Positions 44,941 through 55,829 of a stretch of DNA of 64,000 bases are shown here, piece by piece. Position numbers and translations under genes: made by a program. The DNA is from Brachycybe producta (Eukaryota > Arthropoda > Diplopoda > Playtdesmida > Andrognathidae), in the NCBI GenBank assembly GCA_036925085.1, contig JAUPFP010000009.1, positions 851,501 to 915,500 of the forward strand, in the 5' to 3' direction. How positions within the stretch are numbered: position 1 is the stretch's first letter; each line of letters begins with the position of its first letter. Below the pieces are notes generated by a model, which was not told the origin of the DNA, made no database searches, and saw only the letters and a list, made by a program, of their open reading frames with translations.

Positions 44941-45627
44941 CTGTGTTCGTTCACCATGTAAATTCATCCCACAAGCCTCAATCACTTTGGGCGACAGAAT
45001 GTCGGGCACGCTGACCAACTGAAAGCCTCTTTTCAAGAGAAAACCGATTGCGTACCGACACAGGGCCCCTTCCAAGGTGGCTAAATCTCCCAGTAAATAG
45101 TAACTACGCTGGCCAACAAACGCTCCAATTGAATTACGGCGTAAAAAACCGTTCGATTCCATCAAATCATCAAACGGTTTCGGTTTGAACCCATCAAACT
45201 GTCGTTTCGAACCACTGTAACGGACAAGAAACGGTTCCATTCCCAGTTCGAGTACTCTAGGATGGCACCGATTAGGAATCCGAAGTGCCTCTTCAATCAG
45301 TTCCCTTTTAATGGAAATGTTTTTCCCGCCACTTTCAATTAAGAGTCGATGCAATTTTTGCACTTTGTCAATATTACCAATCTGTTTCCTCATTTCAATC
45401 AGATGTTTAATTTCATCATAATTATTCTTGTTGCAAAGATAATCCAAATCTAATGCCGGCTCGGGGAAGTTCTCATTCATTTCATTGTCACCTGAATCAC
45501 TTGAAAAACAATTTATGAGATTATTAGTTGTGCTGTTTATTAAACGCCCATTAATTGAAAAACTGTCACGTGTCCTGCAATTTTTAATCCGATTAACGAA
45601 ACACCTGGAAATCAAGCGAAACTTCAT
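44941..45627 (-). CDS. SARS2: Mitochondrial seryl-tRNA synthetase, exon 1
   Basis: Starts at an ATG in context AAAAATG and ends at CAG before GTATGTTAA, 229 codons. The first 40 residues (MKFRLISRCFVNRIKNCRTR, then Ser- and Asn-rich) have the Arg-rich, acid-poor look of a mitochondrial targeting peptide. Residues 60-120 (DLDYLCNKNNYDEIKHLIEM, RKQIGNIDKVQKLHRLLIES) take the place of the tRNA-binding helical arm. GQRSYYLLGDLATLEGALCR and LVSVPDILSPKVIEACGMNL begin the catalytic domain. The enzyme charges mitochondrial tRNA-Ser with serine. Confidence 0.9.
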
Positions 45628-45790
45628 TTTTCTTTTCTTTCTTTTTGCTTCCTAAGCATCACACAAAGAATTCACAAAGTTACTTTCTAGCGTTCCAACC
45701 AAGCACCTTCCCTCCATAACGGAAATGAAGGAAAAAGATAACTTTTAACCGTGCGACACCCACTTGCTTGTAAATTAAACTAGAATAGTG
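45628..45790 (-). promoter_or_regulatory. SARS2: Presumed SARS2 upstream region
   Basis: The sequence directly upstream of the start codon is purine-rich (GAAAGAAAAGAAAAATG). No TATA box is obvious. The first repeat element upstream begins at about 45790, so the space for a promoter is short. Inference from position only. Confidence 0.3.
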
Positions 45791-46029
45791 TTCCCGTCAT
45801 TTGACTCACGCAGTTAGAAATTGGGAAGAACTTCAGTTGGCTCCGCCCTTGTTAGGACGACCGGCAACTTCTAATTGGTTTGTTGTGTGGTTCAACGTTG
45901 AAAAGGGAACGCCAGACTACATAATCAACCAATTAGAAGTTGCCAGTCGTCACAACAAGGGCGGAGCAACTGAAGTTTACCCCGATTTCTAACTGCCTTT
46001 GTCATTTTACGACGGGTTACCCCACTAGT
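45790..46029. mobile_element. Helitron-derived 3' end with nested family H element
   Basis: The right side ends TTTTACGACGGGTTACCCCACTAG (46006-46029). A family H palindrome (about 45812-45998, ACGCAGTTAGAAATTGGG and CCCGATTTCTAACTGC) sits within the hairpin region, with GTCATTT on both sides. Confidence 0.6.
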
Positions 46030-46169
46030 TCTCAAGGTTTGTAAAGTGTGTAAAGTTTGCTCATATTACATGGAAGCCACGCCCCCCAAGGCGACGCCAT
46101 ATTGAAACGTCACTGGTGTCAACACTTTTTCTATTTGTTTATGTTTTGCCGTATTTCACATACTGAAAA

Positions 46170-46600
46170 AACCACGGTTTTCTGTTTGGCTTGTGTATGG
46201 CAAGCCGTTTTACTTTTTATTCTTGAATTTCGGAGAATGATGAGACTTGTGTGTCGATATCCAAAATTCAAGTTTCGATATCGAGAATTCATGTTTCGAT
46301 ATCCTAAATTGTGCTGCTATCTGGCCGCCGCTTTTGAAAACACTGGGAGAGGAATTTCCAACTTCATAGGATTTCTATGGTAAAAGAAGATAGTCTCTTA
46401 AAAAGTGGTGCTCGAAAAGCCACCACCAGATGTCAGGACGTGTGTCGATATCCAGAATTAAAGTTTCGATATCCTGAATTGAATTAGCCACATACAAGTC
46501 TCATCATTCTCCGAAATTCAGGATTCAGTAATAAAAAGTAAAACAGCTTGCCGGATTTCTGTGTAACTTTTTATTCTGTGGTACAGCTGTTTCGAAAATG
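46170..46600. mobile_element. Palindromic element with GATATC motifs
   Basis: AAGCCGTTTTACTTTTTATT...TTTCGGAGAATGATGAGACT on the left recurs in reverse on the right (AGTCTCATCATTCTCCGAAA...AGTAAAACAGCTT). The centre contains repeated TTTCGATATC motifs. Non-coding. Confidence 0.6.
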
Positions 46601-46828
46601 GTCCTGAGATTTATTATGAGGTGAGATTAATTATTTTATTGTCAATCTGTAGGTGCTAGACGCGTTTTTTTGCATTGGAAAAGGCAATATGTTTAATCAA
46701 ACAATTCTACAAAGAAATATGGAAAACTTCACAATTAAGTATTGGACGTCTAGTGTCCGTCATTCCTTATAGGAAGCTATGGTAGAGTGAGTTCATATCG
46801 TCCGTACTACGTACATGTATATTCACAG

Positions 46829-46955
46829 ACAATTAGAAAACGGGATAAACAGACGTTGGCTCCGCCCTTTTTATGATGAACGCAACACATGGCTCATTGA
46901 TATTTGTTTTTCCCTATATATATGTGTATAGCGGAAAACAAATATCAATGAAGGC
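46829..46955. mobile_element. Family H fragment and adjoining hairpin
   Basis: CACAGACAATTAGAAAACGG through CCCTTTTTATGATGA is the left half of family H. It is followed by a hairpin with stem CATTGATATTTGTTTTTCC (46897-46916) and its reverse at 46930-46952. Confidence 0.5.
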
Positions 46956-46987
46956 AATATGTTCAATAACTTCTATAAGTGCCTCTA

Positions 46988-48345
46988 CGAGCCATATTTC
47001 CAATAAGCGCCCCTCTAGTGGCAGCAGAAGTTAGCGGACGAAACCTTAACATAAAACAACTCAATGGAAAAATCGCTGTATGTAGCCTGTAGCGGAAAGT
47101 TTTCTTGCGAATTACTCGCCCAATTTTCGTAGATTTTTGAAAAAATAAAAGACGAAAGTTCGTAGTTTCACATCCCTGTATTATTTTTTCTTTAATATTC
47201 CTCGTTTCTTTGTTTTTTGTTGTTTTAAACGTTGCTGTAAAACCGAAACAAACGAGAGGAATATTAAAAAATAATGCATCGATGTGAAACTACGTACTTT
47301 TGTCTTTATTTTTTCAAAAATGTACGAAAATTGTTCGAGTAATTTACGAAAAAATAGCGCCAAAAAACTTAATTTCTATGTTAAGAGGCTAGATACATCG
47401 TTTAGTTCAAAATTTCTCCGAATGTAGGCGCTGCGATCGTTGTTGACTGAAAAACGGTTTTTTAACGTTTTTTCTCCCGGTTCGAAGTCACATAATAATT
47501 AATAGAAAAATAATTTCGCGTGCTAACCTTCTAAAAAGAAAACATTGTGAAGCCAGTAGATTAATGCACGTAATAATTATTTTGTTCTTGTTCTGAGTTG
47601 TTTTAACGGGAGTTCTTCAAATGTTTGGGTGACGGTTTTTTGGTCCTATGGGACTTAACATGGAGTTAAAAAACGTAAGATTTTAATTGTTATTTAAAAA
47701 TAGAAAGCCCTTTTAAAATTTAGAAAAAGGAATAATCCTGAAGGCAATAAACACATGTAAGTACGTGCTAATTTTTCTGATTGCTCTAAATCATTTTTAA
47801 TCAGAGTTCTCTTATCTTTTGTTGGACGGTGTTTTAGTCCTATGGGACTTAACATGGAGTTTAAAAACGTACGATTTTAAACGTTATTAAAAAATAGAAG
47901 AACCTTTTCAAAATTTATAAAAAGGAAACATCGTGAAGCCAATACATGAATGTATGTGCTAATTATTTTGTTATTGTTCTAAATCAGTTTTAACGAGAGT
48001 TTTTCAAATGTTTGTGGGACGGTTTTTGATCCAATGGGATTTAACATGGGGTTAAAAAAACGAACGACTTTGAACCTTGTTTAAAAATAGAAGGACCTTT
48101 TCAAAAATTATATAAATCGAGCACTGAAAGAACAATACTTTTTATTGCATTTTGCGCTTTACTGTATTTGAATTGAGCGATTGTGAGGCGATTTCTTGCA
48201 GTTTTAGTAACACCATATAAGAACACTCATTTGTCTCGTTGTCGTCTGCTCAAAACAACAAGATGGACGTGGATCTAGGCTCTTAAGGTTTCATCTGCTA
48301 ACTTCTTAGGGGGCCACCTTTTCGCCTACTGCCACTACAAACATC
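46988..48345. mobile_element. Palindromic MITE family D, copy 2, split by family B
   Basis: The left arm (46988-47390) and a truncated right end (48287-48345) match family D. The complete B copy 47391-48286 lies between with TTAA on both sides. In D copy 1 the uninterrupted site reads CTATGTTAAAGTTTCG, so the TTAA was duplicated by B. Confidence 0.75.
47391..48286. mobile_element. TTAA element family B, copy 3
   Basis: Starts TTAAGAGGCTAGATACATCG and ends GGATCTAGGCTCTTAA. Nearly full length (896 bp), with the same internal repeats as copy 2. Non-coding. Confidence 0.75.
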
Positions 48346-48371
48346 TCCCAGAAAAAGTAAACCGCTCTGTA

Positions 48372-49046
48372 AAGACCCATTTTCACGATGATAGTTGTCA
48401 CGATAGTTGCTGTCAAGTATCGCAAGAACTATCATCGTAAAAACCGCATGATCCACACCTCCATCGGGTCTACAACAATCTAACGGTGCACACACAAAAG
48501 AGCTAGACCTGTCAAGCGATCTTCCCCTGTTTAATTTCTCAGGTATGTTTTTAGACGCCTAAGTGTAGAAAACGTGCACTCTGGAGTAGCAGTCAACACT
48601 GGAAGAGTGGCCAATATTGCAAGAAGTGGTTTGATGTTTGGCTAAAAGTCCACCATGCACTGAGAATGTGCCTCGATTGCACTTGATGGCCTGTCATTTT
48701 CATGAACCTGCATCCACTTTGCTTTCCAGACAGCAAACTGCCGAAAACATGTGAACATCAATGTTTAATGTTCAGTTGATAATTGTTTGAATTAAAAAAA
48801 GTACAAAAATTTCGGGGGGGGGGGGGGGTTGAACCCCCTAAACCCCCCCAGCCCCCTTCCTTCCGTACGCCTATGAGAGGCAACACAGTTGTTGACTCAA
48901 TGATATCTATGAAGTAGACGTCACACTGTAATGACAGAACTATCACGTTACTTCAAGACGTGTAAACAGTTGCTATTGTGAGAGTGAACTATCGCAACTT
49001 TCATGACAGCTACTCTCATGAAAGAACTATCGCCGTGAAAACGAGG
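48372..49046. mobile_element. TA MITE family C, copy 3, split by a hAT relic
   Basis: The left end (CCCATTTTCACGATGATAG) and right end (CGTGAAAACGAGG) are both present. The middle (about 48456-48876) is a foreign insert that carries a hAT transposase C-terminus. Confidence 0.65.
48456..48876 (-). mobile_element. Internally deleted hAT, transposase C-terminal part
   Basis: The right end CCGTACGCCTATG with G/C runs is a hAT terminus (CATAGGCGTACGG in reverse). Minus-strand translation around 48655-48470 gives KPLLAILATLPVLTATPECT, then FSTLRRLKTYLRN and GEDRLTGLALLCVHR. This is the hAT dimerisation domain seen in ZMYM1-like transposases. At least one stop interrupts it. The zinc finger and the catalytic core are absent. 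Confidence 0.7.
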
Positions 49047-49061
49047 TATAAAAGTAAAATG

Positions 49062-49330
49062 TATGGAGCCCTATTGAGGACATGAATTCTTTTATATCTC
49101 GTCCAGACAAGATAATAAGTCATCCTGACGAGATACTAAGTCTACCTGATGAGATATTAAGTCATAATGAGGAATGAGGAATAGATGAACAATGAACAGT
49201 GTGGCATAACTAAAACATGAAACAAAATACATATAGATGGAATTGGCTGAACACTACATATTGAATGAAATGAAGTGAATTTTTACGTTCTGGGGGTGGC
49301 TGCGTTCTTCAGCCCCCCTGCAACAAGCCT
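49062..49330. repeat. GGAGCCCTATTGAGGACATG head with 24-bp tandem units
   Basis: After the head, three units of roughly GACGAGATACTAAGTCTACC follow. The head matches that of the element at 6440 (GGAGCCCTGTAAAGGACATG), although the tandem unit is different. The right boundary is not seen. Confidence 0.5.
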
Positions 49331-49461
49331 AATTTAACATAACCCGAGCTAACCACTGATATAAAAAAGTACTGTTCATACCCATTCTACATTGAAACGA
49401 TCCATGCAGAAGCAATCTTGTTGCATTTATTTTTAGAGCTTTCAGAACTTTCTCGCACTCT

Positions 49462-49695
49462 AAGCCCCGTTTTCACGATGATAGAATTGCTAGAACTATC
49501 ATCCTGAAAACCACATGATAGTCACTATCGCACTGTTGCGATAGCACTGTCACGCTATCTCGTTTGACTAGATAGTTGATAGTACTGTCGCGATATTAAT
49601 AGTTGTTGTGTGACAGCTTGTAGGGAAATATGGCTTCTGGAGGTAGAGAAGCAACACTGTTATTGACTCAATGATATCTATGAAGAAGACGTCAC
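49462..49695. mobile_element. TA MITE family C, copy 4, left part
   Basis: TA, then AGCCCCGTTTTCACGATGAT and the family interior. It is cut at GACGTCAC by the element at 49696, and the right half is missing. Confidence 0.65.
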
Positions 49696-50171
49696 TGGGC
49701 TGTGGGGTAGTTACATAATTGTTCGACTGCGACTCCTGTAATTTGAAATTTGTAATTCGACTCCGACTCCTTTAAGACTCCGACTGAGTCCGACAAACAA
49801 AAATAAAAAAAATTGACACTAAATGAACATATGTATTTATTCAATAATAATTCGTACATTGTAATCGAATTTAATTTAAATTGAATTGGTTCTTAAAAAT
49901 AGCATGACTTCAATTATGTCCCATTTCATCCATGCTCTCAAATCAGATTTTAGAATTCAGAGAGCAGAAAATAAGCTTTCCACAGATACCTAAGTCGGTG
50001 GTAAAGCCCTAACGGTTAGAGCGGCATTTTGCGTAATCTCAGGGTAAGTCAATATTGCATCTTAAAGACTCAATTTTGATGTTTGGTCAATCATTTTTTT
50101 TAGACTCGGAGTCGTTTACTTTATACCAACTCCTACCAAAAATGAACGACCCCGACTGACTCCACAGCCCT
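49696..50171. mobile_element. hAT-like element with GGGCTGTGG ends
   Basis: The ends TGGGCTGTGGGGT and ACTCCACAGCCC are inverted. Subterminal repeats of CGACTCCGACTCC and its reverse are typical of a widespread nonautonomous hAT group. Flanking duplications are not clear. Confidence 0.6.
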
Positions 50172-50355
50172 ACAATATATACACGAAGAGGTTATGTTGC
50201 AGGCGTGTACCAAGCTTCAAATGTTCAGTATGCTATGATTTTCCATGGCAAAACATACTGTGCTTGAGCATCTAATGTTTGAAAACTACAGGTTTAGCCT
50301 GTTTTTGCTTCTTATTTTAAACAAAATTTGTTGCTTATTGTATTTTTTTGTCTAG

Positions 50356-50389
50356 GTATTTGGCAAATAATGACCAACTGATAGAACAA
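50356..50389 (+). CDS. Candidate short exon of an unidentified gene
   Basis: A strong acceptor (TATTTTTTTGTCTAG) and a strong donor (GTGAGTACC) bound 34 nt. After one base that completes a codon, it reads YLANNDQLIEQ and ends in phase 0. No neighbouring exon was identified. The splice signals are better than average for this window, but so short an exon may be chance. Confidence 0.3.
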
Positions 50390-50557
50390 GTGAGTACCAT
50401 CAAATTGAGCTGTTTTATGTCAACCTGTGTCACACTTCAGTTGTAAACATTAAATTTCTAAGTGCACCAAATGATATTTTTATTTCGGCGGGACACTTGT
50501 CCTATATAGAAAATTACCCTAATGACATTTAGCCCTAATGTCACATACAGTAGCCCA

Positions 50558-50645
50558 AACAGTGGCATAGCTAAGGACACGCCAGACCCGCAACTGCGGG
50601 GGGGGGGGGGGGGGGGTGGAAAGTCGATGTATTTTCAAAAATAAT
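50558..50645 (+). mobile_element. hAT-like left end, cut by an LTR
   Basis: CAGTGGCATAGCTAAGG, then a long G run, then AAAGTCGATGTATTTTCAAA, matches the left part of the element at 17658. The LTR at 50646 begins where the match ends. Confidence 0.6.
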
Positions 50646-51160
50646 TGTAACAGTAACTTGTGATCCCGCCAAAACCATAGCCTGGGGGTAAACAACTCAT
50701 GCTTGTCTCTCCCTTTCTTAATTAATATTCCAGTGGCGGATTGATACTCTTAGGACCATGGTCACTTGGACCTGGTTACACCTCGTAGGTGTACACAGGT
50801 CCAAGGTAGAAAAGGACCGTGTTCCGCCTTGTTCTTTGTCCTCACGTGGTCAACTTTTGTACTATGTTAGATTTTGTATCCGTATCTTTAACTATAACCA
50901 TTCTTGTAATGTTACTGTTTTCTAGACAAGAATGAATAAAAGTGTTTGCAACATGAAACTGCGTTGTCTTTTGTCTGGAAACTAATCCTTCTCTAGGCAA
51001 GTCAGAGACACCACAAGGCAAGGAGACATACAGATACTAAGGAGCAACATCTTCCAACCGCATCAAGGAAGATGTACATCAATGGTGGCCAGAAGTGATA
51101 GTTAAGATCCTCCCTGATCCTCTCTAAGCGCCACGGTGCTCGGACTGGCCGAACTCGTCA
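50646..51160 (+). mobile_element. LTR and leader, second copy of the family at 3220 (fossil)
   Basis: The LTR of about 436 bp (50646-51081) starts TGTAACA, has an AATAAA signal near 50935 and ends CATCA. It is followed by ATGGTGGCCAGAAGTGAT and a short leader. It is intact in outline but has no coding region. The similarity to 3220-3640 suggests moderate age. Confidence 0.6.
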
Positions 51161-51621
51161 GAAAAGTGCTTTCCACAGTGGTCATACCACCATTACAACC
51201 ATCATGGCGGCAAAACCACCTCCACCATGTGTGTATATGGTCATTGACCGTAAAACACACTGACAGCACTTACAAAACAACTGCCAGCAGGCTGAAGAAA
51301 GATATTCCCTTAGAGGGACTTACTTTTGTTGGAATTTCCTTTCCTTCCAGTCTTTTGTGGCCTCTTTGATGGTGAATTTGTGGTTTTTTGAAAAGTGCTT
51401 TTCCACAGTGGTCATACCACCATTACAACCATCATGGCGGCAAAACCACCTCCACCATGTGTGTATATGGTCATTGACCATAAAACACACTGTCAGCACT
51501 TACAAAACAACTGCCAGCAGGCAGGAGAAAGATATTCCCTTAGAGGGACTTACTTTTGTTGGAATTTCCTTTCCTTCCAGTCTTTTGTGGCCTCTTTGAT
51601 GGTGAATTTGTGGTTTTTTGA
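51161..51621. repeat. Tandem duplication of about 230 bp
   Basis: Two adjacent copies (51161-51390 and 51391-51621) from AAAAGTGCTTTCCACAGTGG to GGTGAATTTGTGGTTTTTTG differ at only a handful of positions. It lies between the LTR leader and the 3' end of the Ty3/gypsy fossil. Confidence 0.85.
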
Positions 51622-51977
51622 ACCCATGTGTGGCCGGCATCCTTTGTTTATTTCTTTTATAAACAATATGGTGTCCAGCCACTAAATTCACCGTCTTAGC
51701 GGCCAATGGCCGTGCAGTAGCGTCTAAAACTCGATCAGCCACCTCATGCACGGTCACCATGGAGATTCTACTGTCGTCTGTCTTTTTAGAGGCAGACACA
51801 CGGTAGATCCTCCTGCACAAAGACTGGAAGTGGTGGGGATAGACATTTACCGTCAATTCTCTTACATTGACGGTAATGGGAGATTTGATGGAGGTTTTTG
51901 GGACGGATTTCTCTGTCCTCAGACCGATTTTGTCGGGCCTATGGCCAGACTACTAGTGAAGGGCCGCCCTGGGCTTC

Positions 51978-54900
51978 TTACAAAACCGCGGCGGGCTCCG
52001 AACATCGCGATGTCTGGCCGCCTCCTCTCCCAACTGTCTGCCCAAACCAGCGGATGACCGGCTCTCCCACCAAGGCAGAGATTTCAAAAGCTCGAAGCTT
52101 CGAAGCCTCCGTAGCATCGCTGCCTGCATCAGAGGAGGTGTCAGAGACACCAAGTCCATCTTCCTCCTTCACGGTACAGGTGGGTACGTATGGTTTCAAA
52201 TTATCGACATGAAACCGGTCTCGCACCTTCCGACCATACCCATCTACGAATTCCACTTCGTAAATCAGGTCGGAATACCGCGAGACCACCGTACTCCTCT
52301 CAGCTTTATAAGCGGAGTTCCATTTATTCACCTGGCCGAGCTTCCTAGCTTGGTCTCTAATCCACATCTGAGCACCAGGCTGATACAGAGGTGGCTGCAC
52401 TCGGCCAGTGTTGTACCGCTCTTTTTGCCTCTTCTGAGCAGCCGTCAAATGTTGATGCGCCTGCTCCTCCACGGCTTTCTGGTCAGGCGGAGCGGACCTA
52501 CCTGAAGGAGGTAGTCAATTTCCAACCGAGGCTCACGGCCAAACAACTGATACGGAGAGACCTGTGTACTCTCCTGGACAGCTGTTATAAGCCCACACGG
52601 CGGGCCGTAACTTGTCCCACCAATCACGCTGTTCCTTGAGGGGATCAAGGTACCACTTGATGGTTTCCATTACGGTCTTATTCGTACGCTCCGTAAGCCC
52701 ATTAGCTTGCGGATGGTATGCCATCATGAAGTGATGTGCTATATTATAGCGCTTCCGGAACTTCAGCAGGACTTTGCTGGAAAACTGTGACCCACGATCC
52801 GAGACAAGAGCTTTTGGCGTGCCATACACCGAAACGATCTCGTCCTTCAGGAAATTTATTACGCAAGCGGCCGTGGCCCTTCGTACTGCCCTTGCCACAT
52901 CGTACCGGGTGAAATAGTCAACCATGATAAGCACATAGATGACTCCACCCACTGAGGCAGGAAACGGCCCAACGAAGTCCATTCCCCAGGTATCAACTGG
53001 GTACTCCGGCACGATGATTTGTAAAAATTCCTGACTACGGGCGAACTGTCGCGCTCGTTGACACACCAAACACGACTTGACATACTTGGCTGTGTCTCGC
53101 TTCATACCAATCCAGTAGAAGCATGAGCGCAGTCTCTGGTATGTCATAAACATCCCGAAGTGACCAACTTCGGGAGTGTCATGTAGCTTCCTTAAACAGA
53201 AAGCCCTGCATGACTTCGGAACTACCAGAACAGTTCTCAACCAATCCTGGATAGATCTGATGGCATACAACAGGTCGTCTGCCACCACAAACTAGAACCC
53301 AAGGTTCGAGTTGGGGTCACGGAAGATTTCACTCTTCACCTTGGAGCACCAGCCATCGGCCTCTTGCTCCTTGACCCAATCCACCTCTGAACGGATACGG
53401 TAAATCACCTCACCTACGTCAGCCTCGACGTATTCAGGCAAGGAAAGGTCCGCCACATCACAAACAGGATACCGACTCAAAGTGTCGGCATCCACGTGAG
53501 GTGTTCCCTTCCTATACTGAACCTTGAACCGGTACTCTTTAAGTTGCATCTGCCAACACCCCAACCTGCCTTGCAGGTTCTTGGCTGTTTGCAGATAGCA
53601 ATGGGCGTGGTGATCTGTTATGATCACGAACTCCCGGTTAGAGGTAAGGACGGAATTTACCCATAGCAAACATTACCGCCAAACACTCCTGCTCGGTGAC
53701 AGAATGCCGTGTTTCCGCTCCTTTTATGAGCCAGCTTGCGTAGGCCAGAACACGGAGACCTTGTCCTCTGGCAACTTCTGGTAGACTACGACAACCAAGC
53801 CGTAAGCACTAGCGTCGGTATGGATCATTATCTCACCACGAGGATCATACTTGGTGAGTACCGGCACTTCGGTTAAAAATGCCTTTAACCGAGCAAATGC
53901 TAGTTTGCACTGATCCGACCACTCGAAGGACGCATCCTTCTTCATCAGATCAAGCAAAGGCTTTGCCACCTTGGTGAAGTCTTTGATGACCCTCCGATAG
54001 TAACCAGCCAGTCCGAGAAAACTTCGGACGCCTGTCGCCGTCGTCGGTACATCAAACTTCTCGACTGCCCGTACGAGATCCTGGTCCGGAGCAACCGTTG
54101 TAGGAACACTGAAATCGTCGCCTGCTCTCACGCGTCCCGGGTCCCTCACAATGTGACCGAGATATTTGACCTTTCTTCGGCTGGAGTTTAAGCTCCACCC
54201 CTCGTAACAGTCCAAGGACAGTGGAGTTTCTCGAGAAACTGCTCGAAAGTGTTCCCAAAGACGATAATATCGTCCAGGTACACCAGACAATTCTCCCACT
54301 TATATCCTGCCAATAAGAGGTCTAGTGCTCTGCATGGTGGCTGGAGTATTGCAGAGTCCGAAATGCATTTTTTGGAACTCAAACAGACCTTGAGAGAAAA
54401 TAAAAGCCGTCTTGTCAACGTCTGGCTCCGCCATCCGAACCTGCCAGTAACCACTAGCCAGGTCCAATGTTGCGAAGAACTTTGCGAAGGTCGAATAACC
54501 CCTGCATTCAACATCTTCACCACCTCTTTTCTCTCGATCGCCCTGGCCGCTGGAGCGGTTTGACGCAATCCTTCACGCACCGGAGGTTGCCCACCGTTAT
54601 CAATCGTATGTTCGACAAGAGAGGTCTCGCCCAACTCCATATAGTCGAACGCGAAATGATCTCGGCATTCCAGTAGGAACTCGCCTCTTCAGGCTTCAGA
54701 TTAGGACCAATCTTAAGACACACTTCGAAGGTAGGAGCTGTCGTCACATTTAGCACCTGGCATCCGTTTCCGGACACCCCTCTCAACTTAGACGAGACCT
54801 CCTCTGGTCTAACCGTCGCCTGAGTGGGGTCTTCCCCTCTCAACTCAGACGGCTCTTCCAGCCTTACCACAAGGTCAGCCTCCACAGCTTGAGCCGTGGC

Positions 54901-55800
54901 TACACCCTCTCCTGTCTCTAGGGCTATGGGTGCATTACCCACGTTCTCAAGCCAGATATTGTACGTACCCAGCCAGTTAGCTTTGGCAATTCCTGCCACT
55001 GCCAACACACCAAGACCACCTAAGGCTTTACGGTGCGGCTCCACGAGAAGCAGCTGGCCATGGCCTTGCATGCTCTACCAACGTCAAAGATACGACGTCG
55101 TACGTGAGCCGTTAGCCAGACATTCTTCCTCAGTCGCAGGGAATAAACTTCCCTGCACCCAATAGAGGTTCTGGACTCGGGCAGCTCTGGTGAAACAATG
55201 TTCACCCACCCGTCAACCTTCTCGAGTGCTTCTGGGACCTCTGGGAGGTGCCGTCCCTGAGGCAAAGCCTCTGGTATCGGCGGTGGAATTACTTCCACCT
55301 CGACAGGTGTTCCAAGCGCTCGATCGGTGATTGCGGCTTCAAGGGCAGCAGGATGTGCGGTCCAGACTTCCTCCCGGAAATAGACTTTCCGGTGCACAAT
55401 ATCTACCATCAAGCCGAAGCGTGCGGCGTGATCCACGCCCAACAACGCTTGATGGTTCTCTTCTGGGAACCTGTCTCAGAAACCAGAGACTTCCCAGGCC
55501 CGGCAAGAGGTATGGGTGCACCAACTCCTCTCGCCTGCTTGATGACTGCACGATCCAGCACCTCACCACTAGGCATGTAGGGTGATGGGGCAAACCAGCT
55601 ATCCAACTGGGCCACTATGGCCTCTAATGTGGAGCATGGCATTGGAAATACCATACTGGTAATTTCTGGGTCCACAGACCGTGCCAGAGGTACCCCTGCC
55701 TTATGCAGGACGTCCACATACTTGGAGATGGCCCGGAGGTACGTCCCTCGTTCAGAACTCCGACCATGTTGGGCACCTGAGTTTTGAAGCATTAACGGTT
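51978..55800 (-). pseudogene. Ty3/gypsy pol region (fossil)
   Basis: Recognisable parts on the minus strand are: a post-protease segment (about 55020-55445), reverse transcriptase with a YLDD core (about 54188-54640), RNase H with HTDAS (about 53724-54000), integrase zinc-finger and core (about 52533-53288), and an integrase C-terminal segment (about 51978-52472). The order PR-RT-RH-IN is that of Ty3/gypsy. Confidence 0.85.
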
Positions 55801-55829
55801 GCTCACCACTCAGTACAGTGGCGACCGGC

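Noticed and set aside
51746-55585. Plus-strand open stretches across the gypsy region
   Set aside because: They lie opposite recognisable retroelement regions on the minus strand and have no domains of their own.
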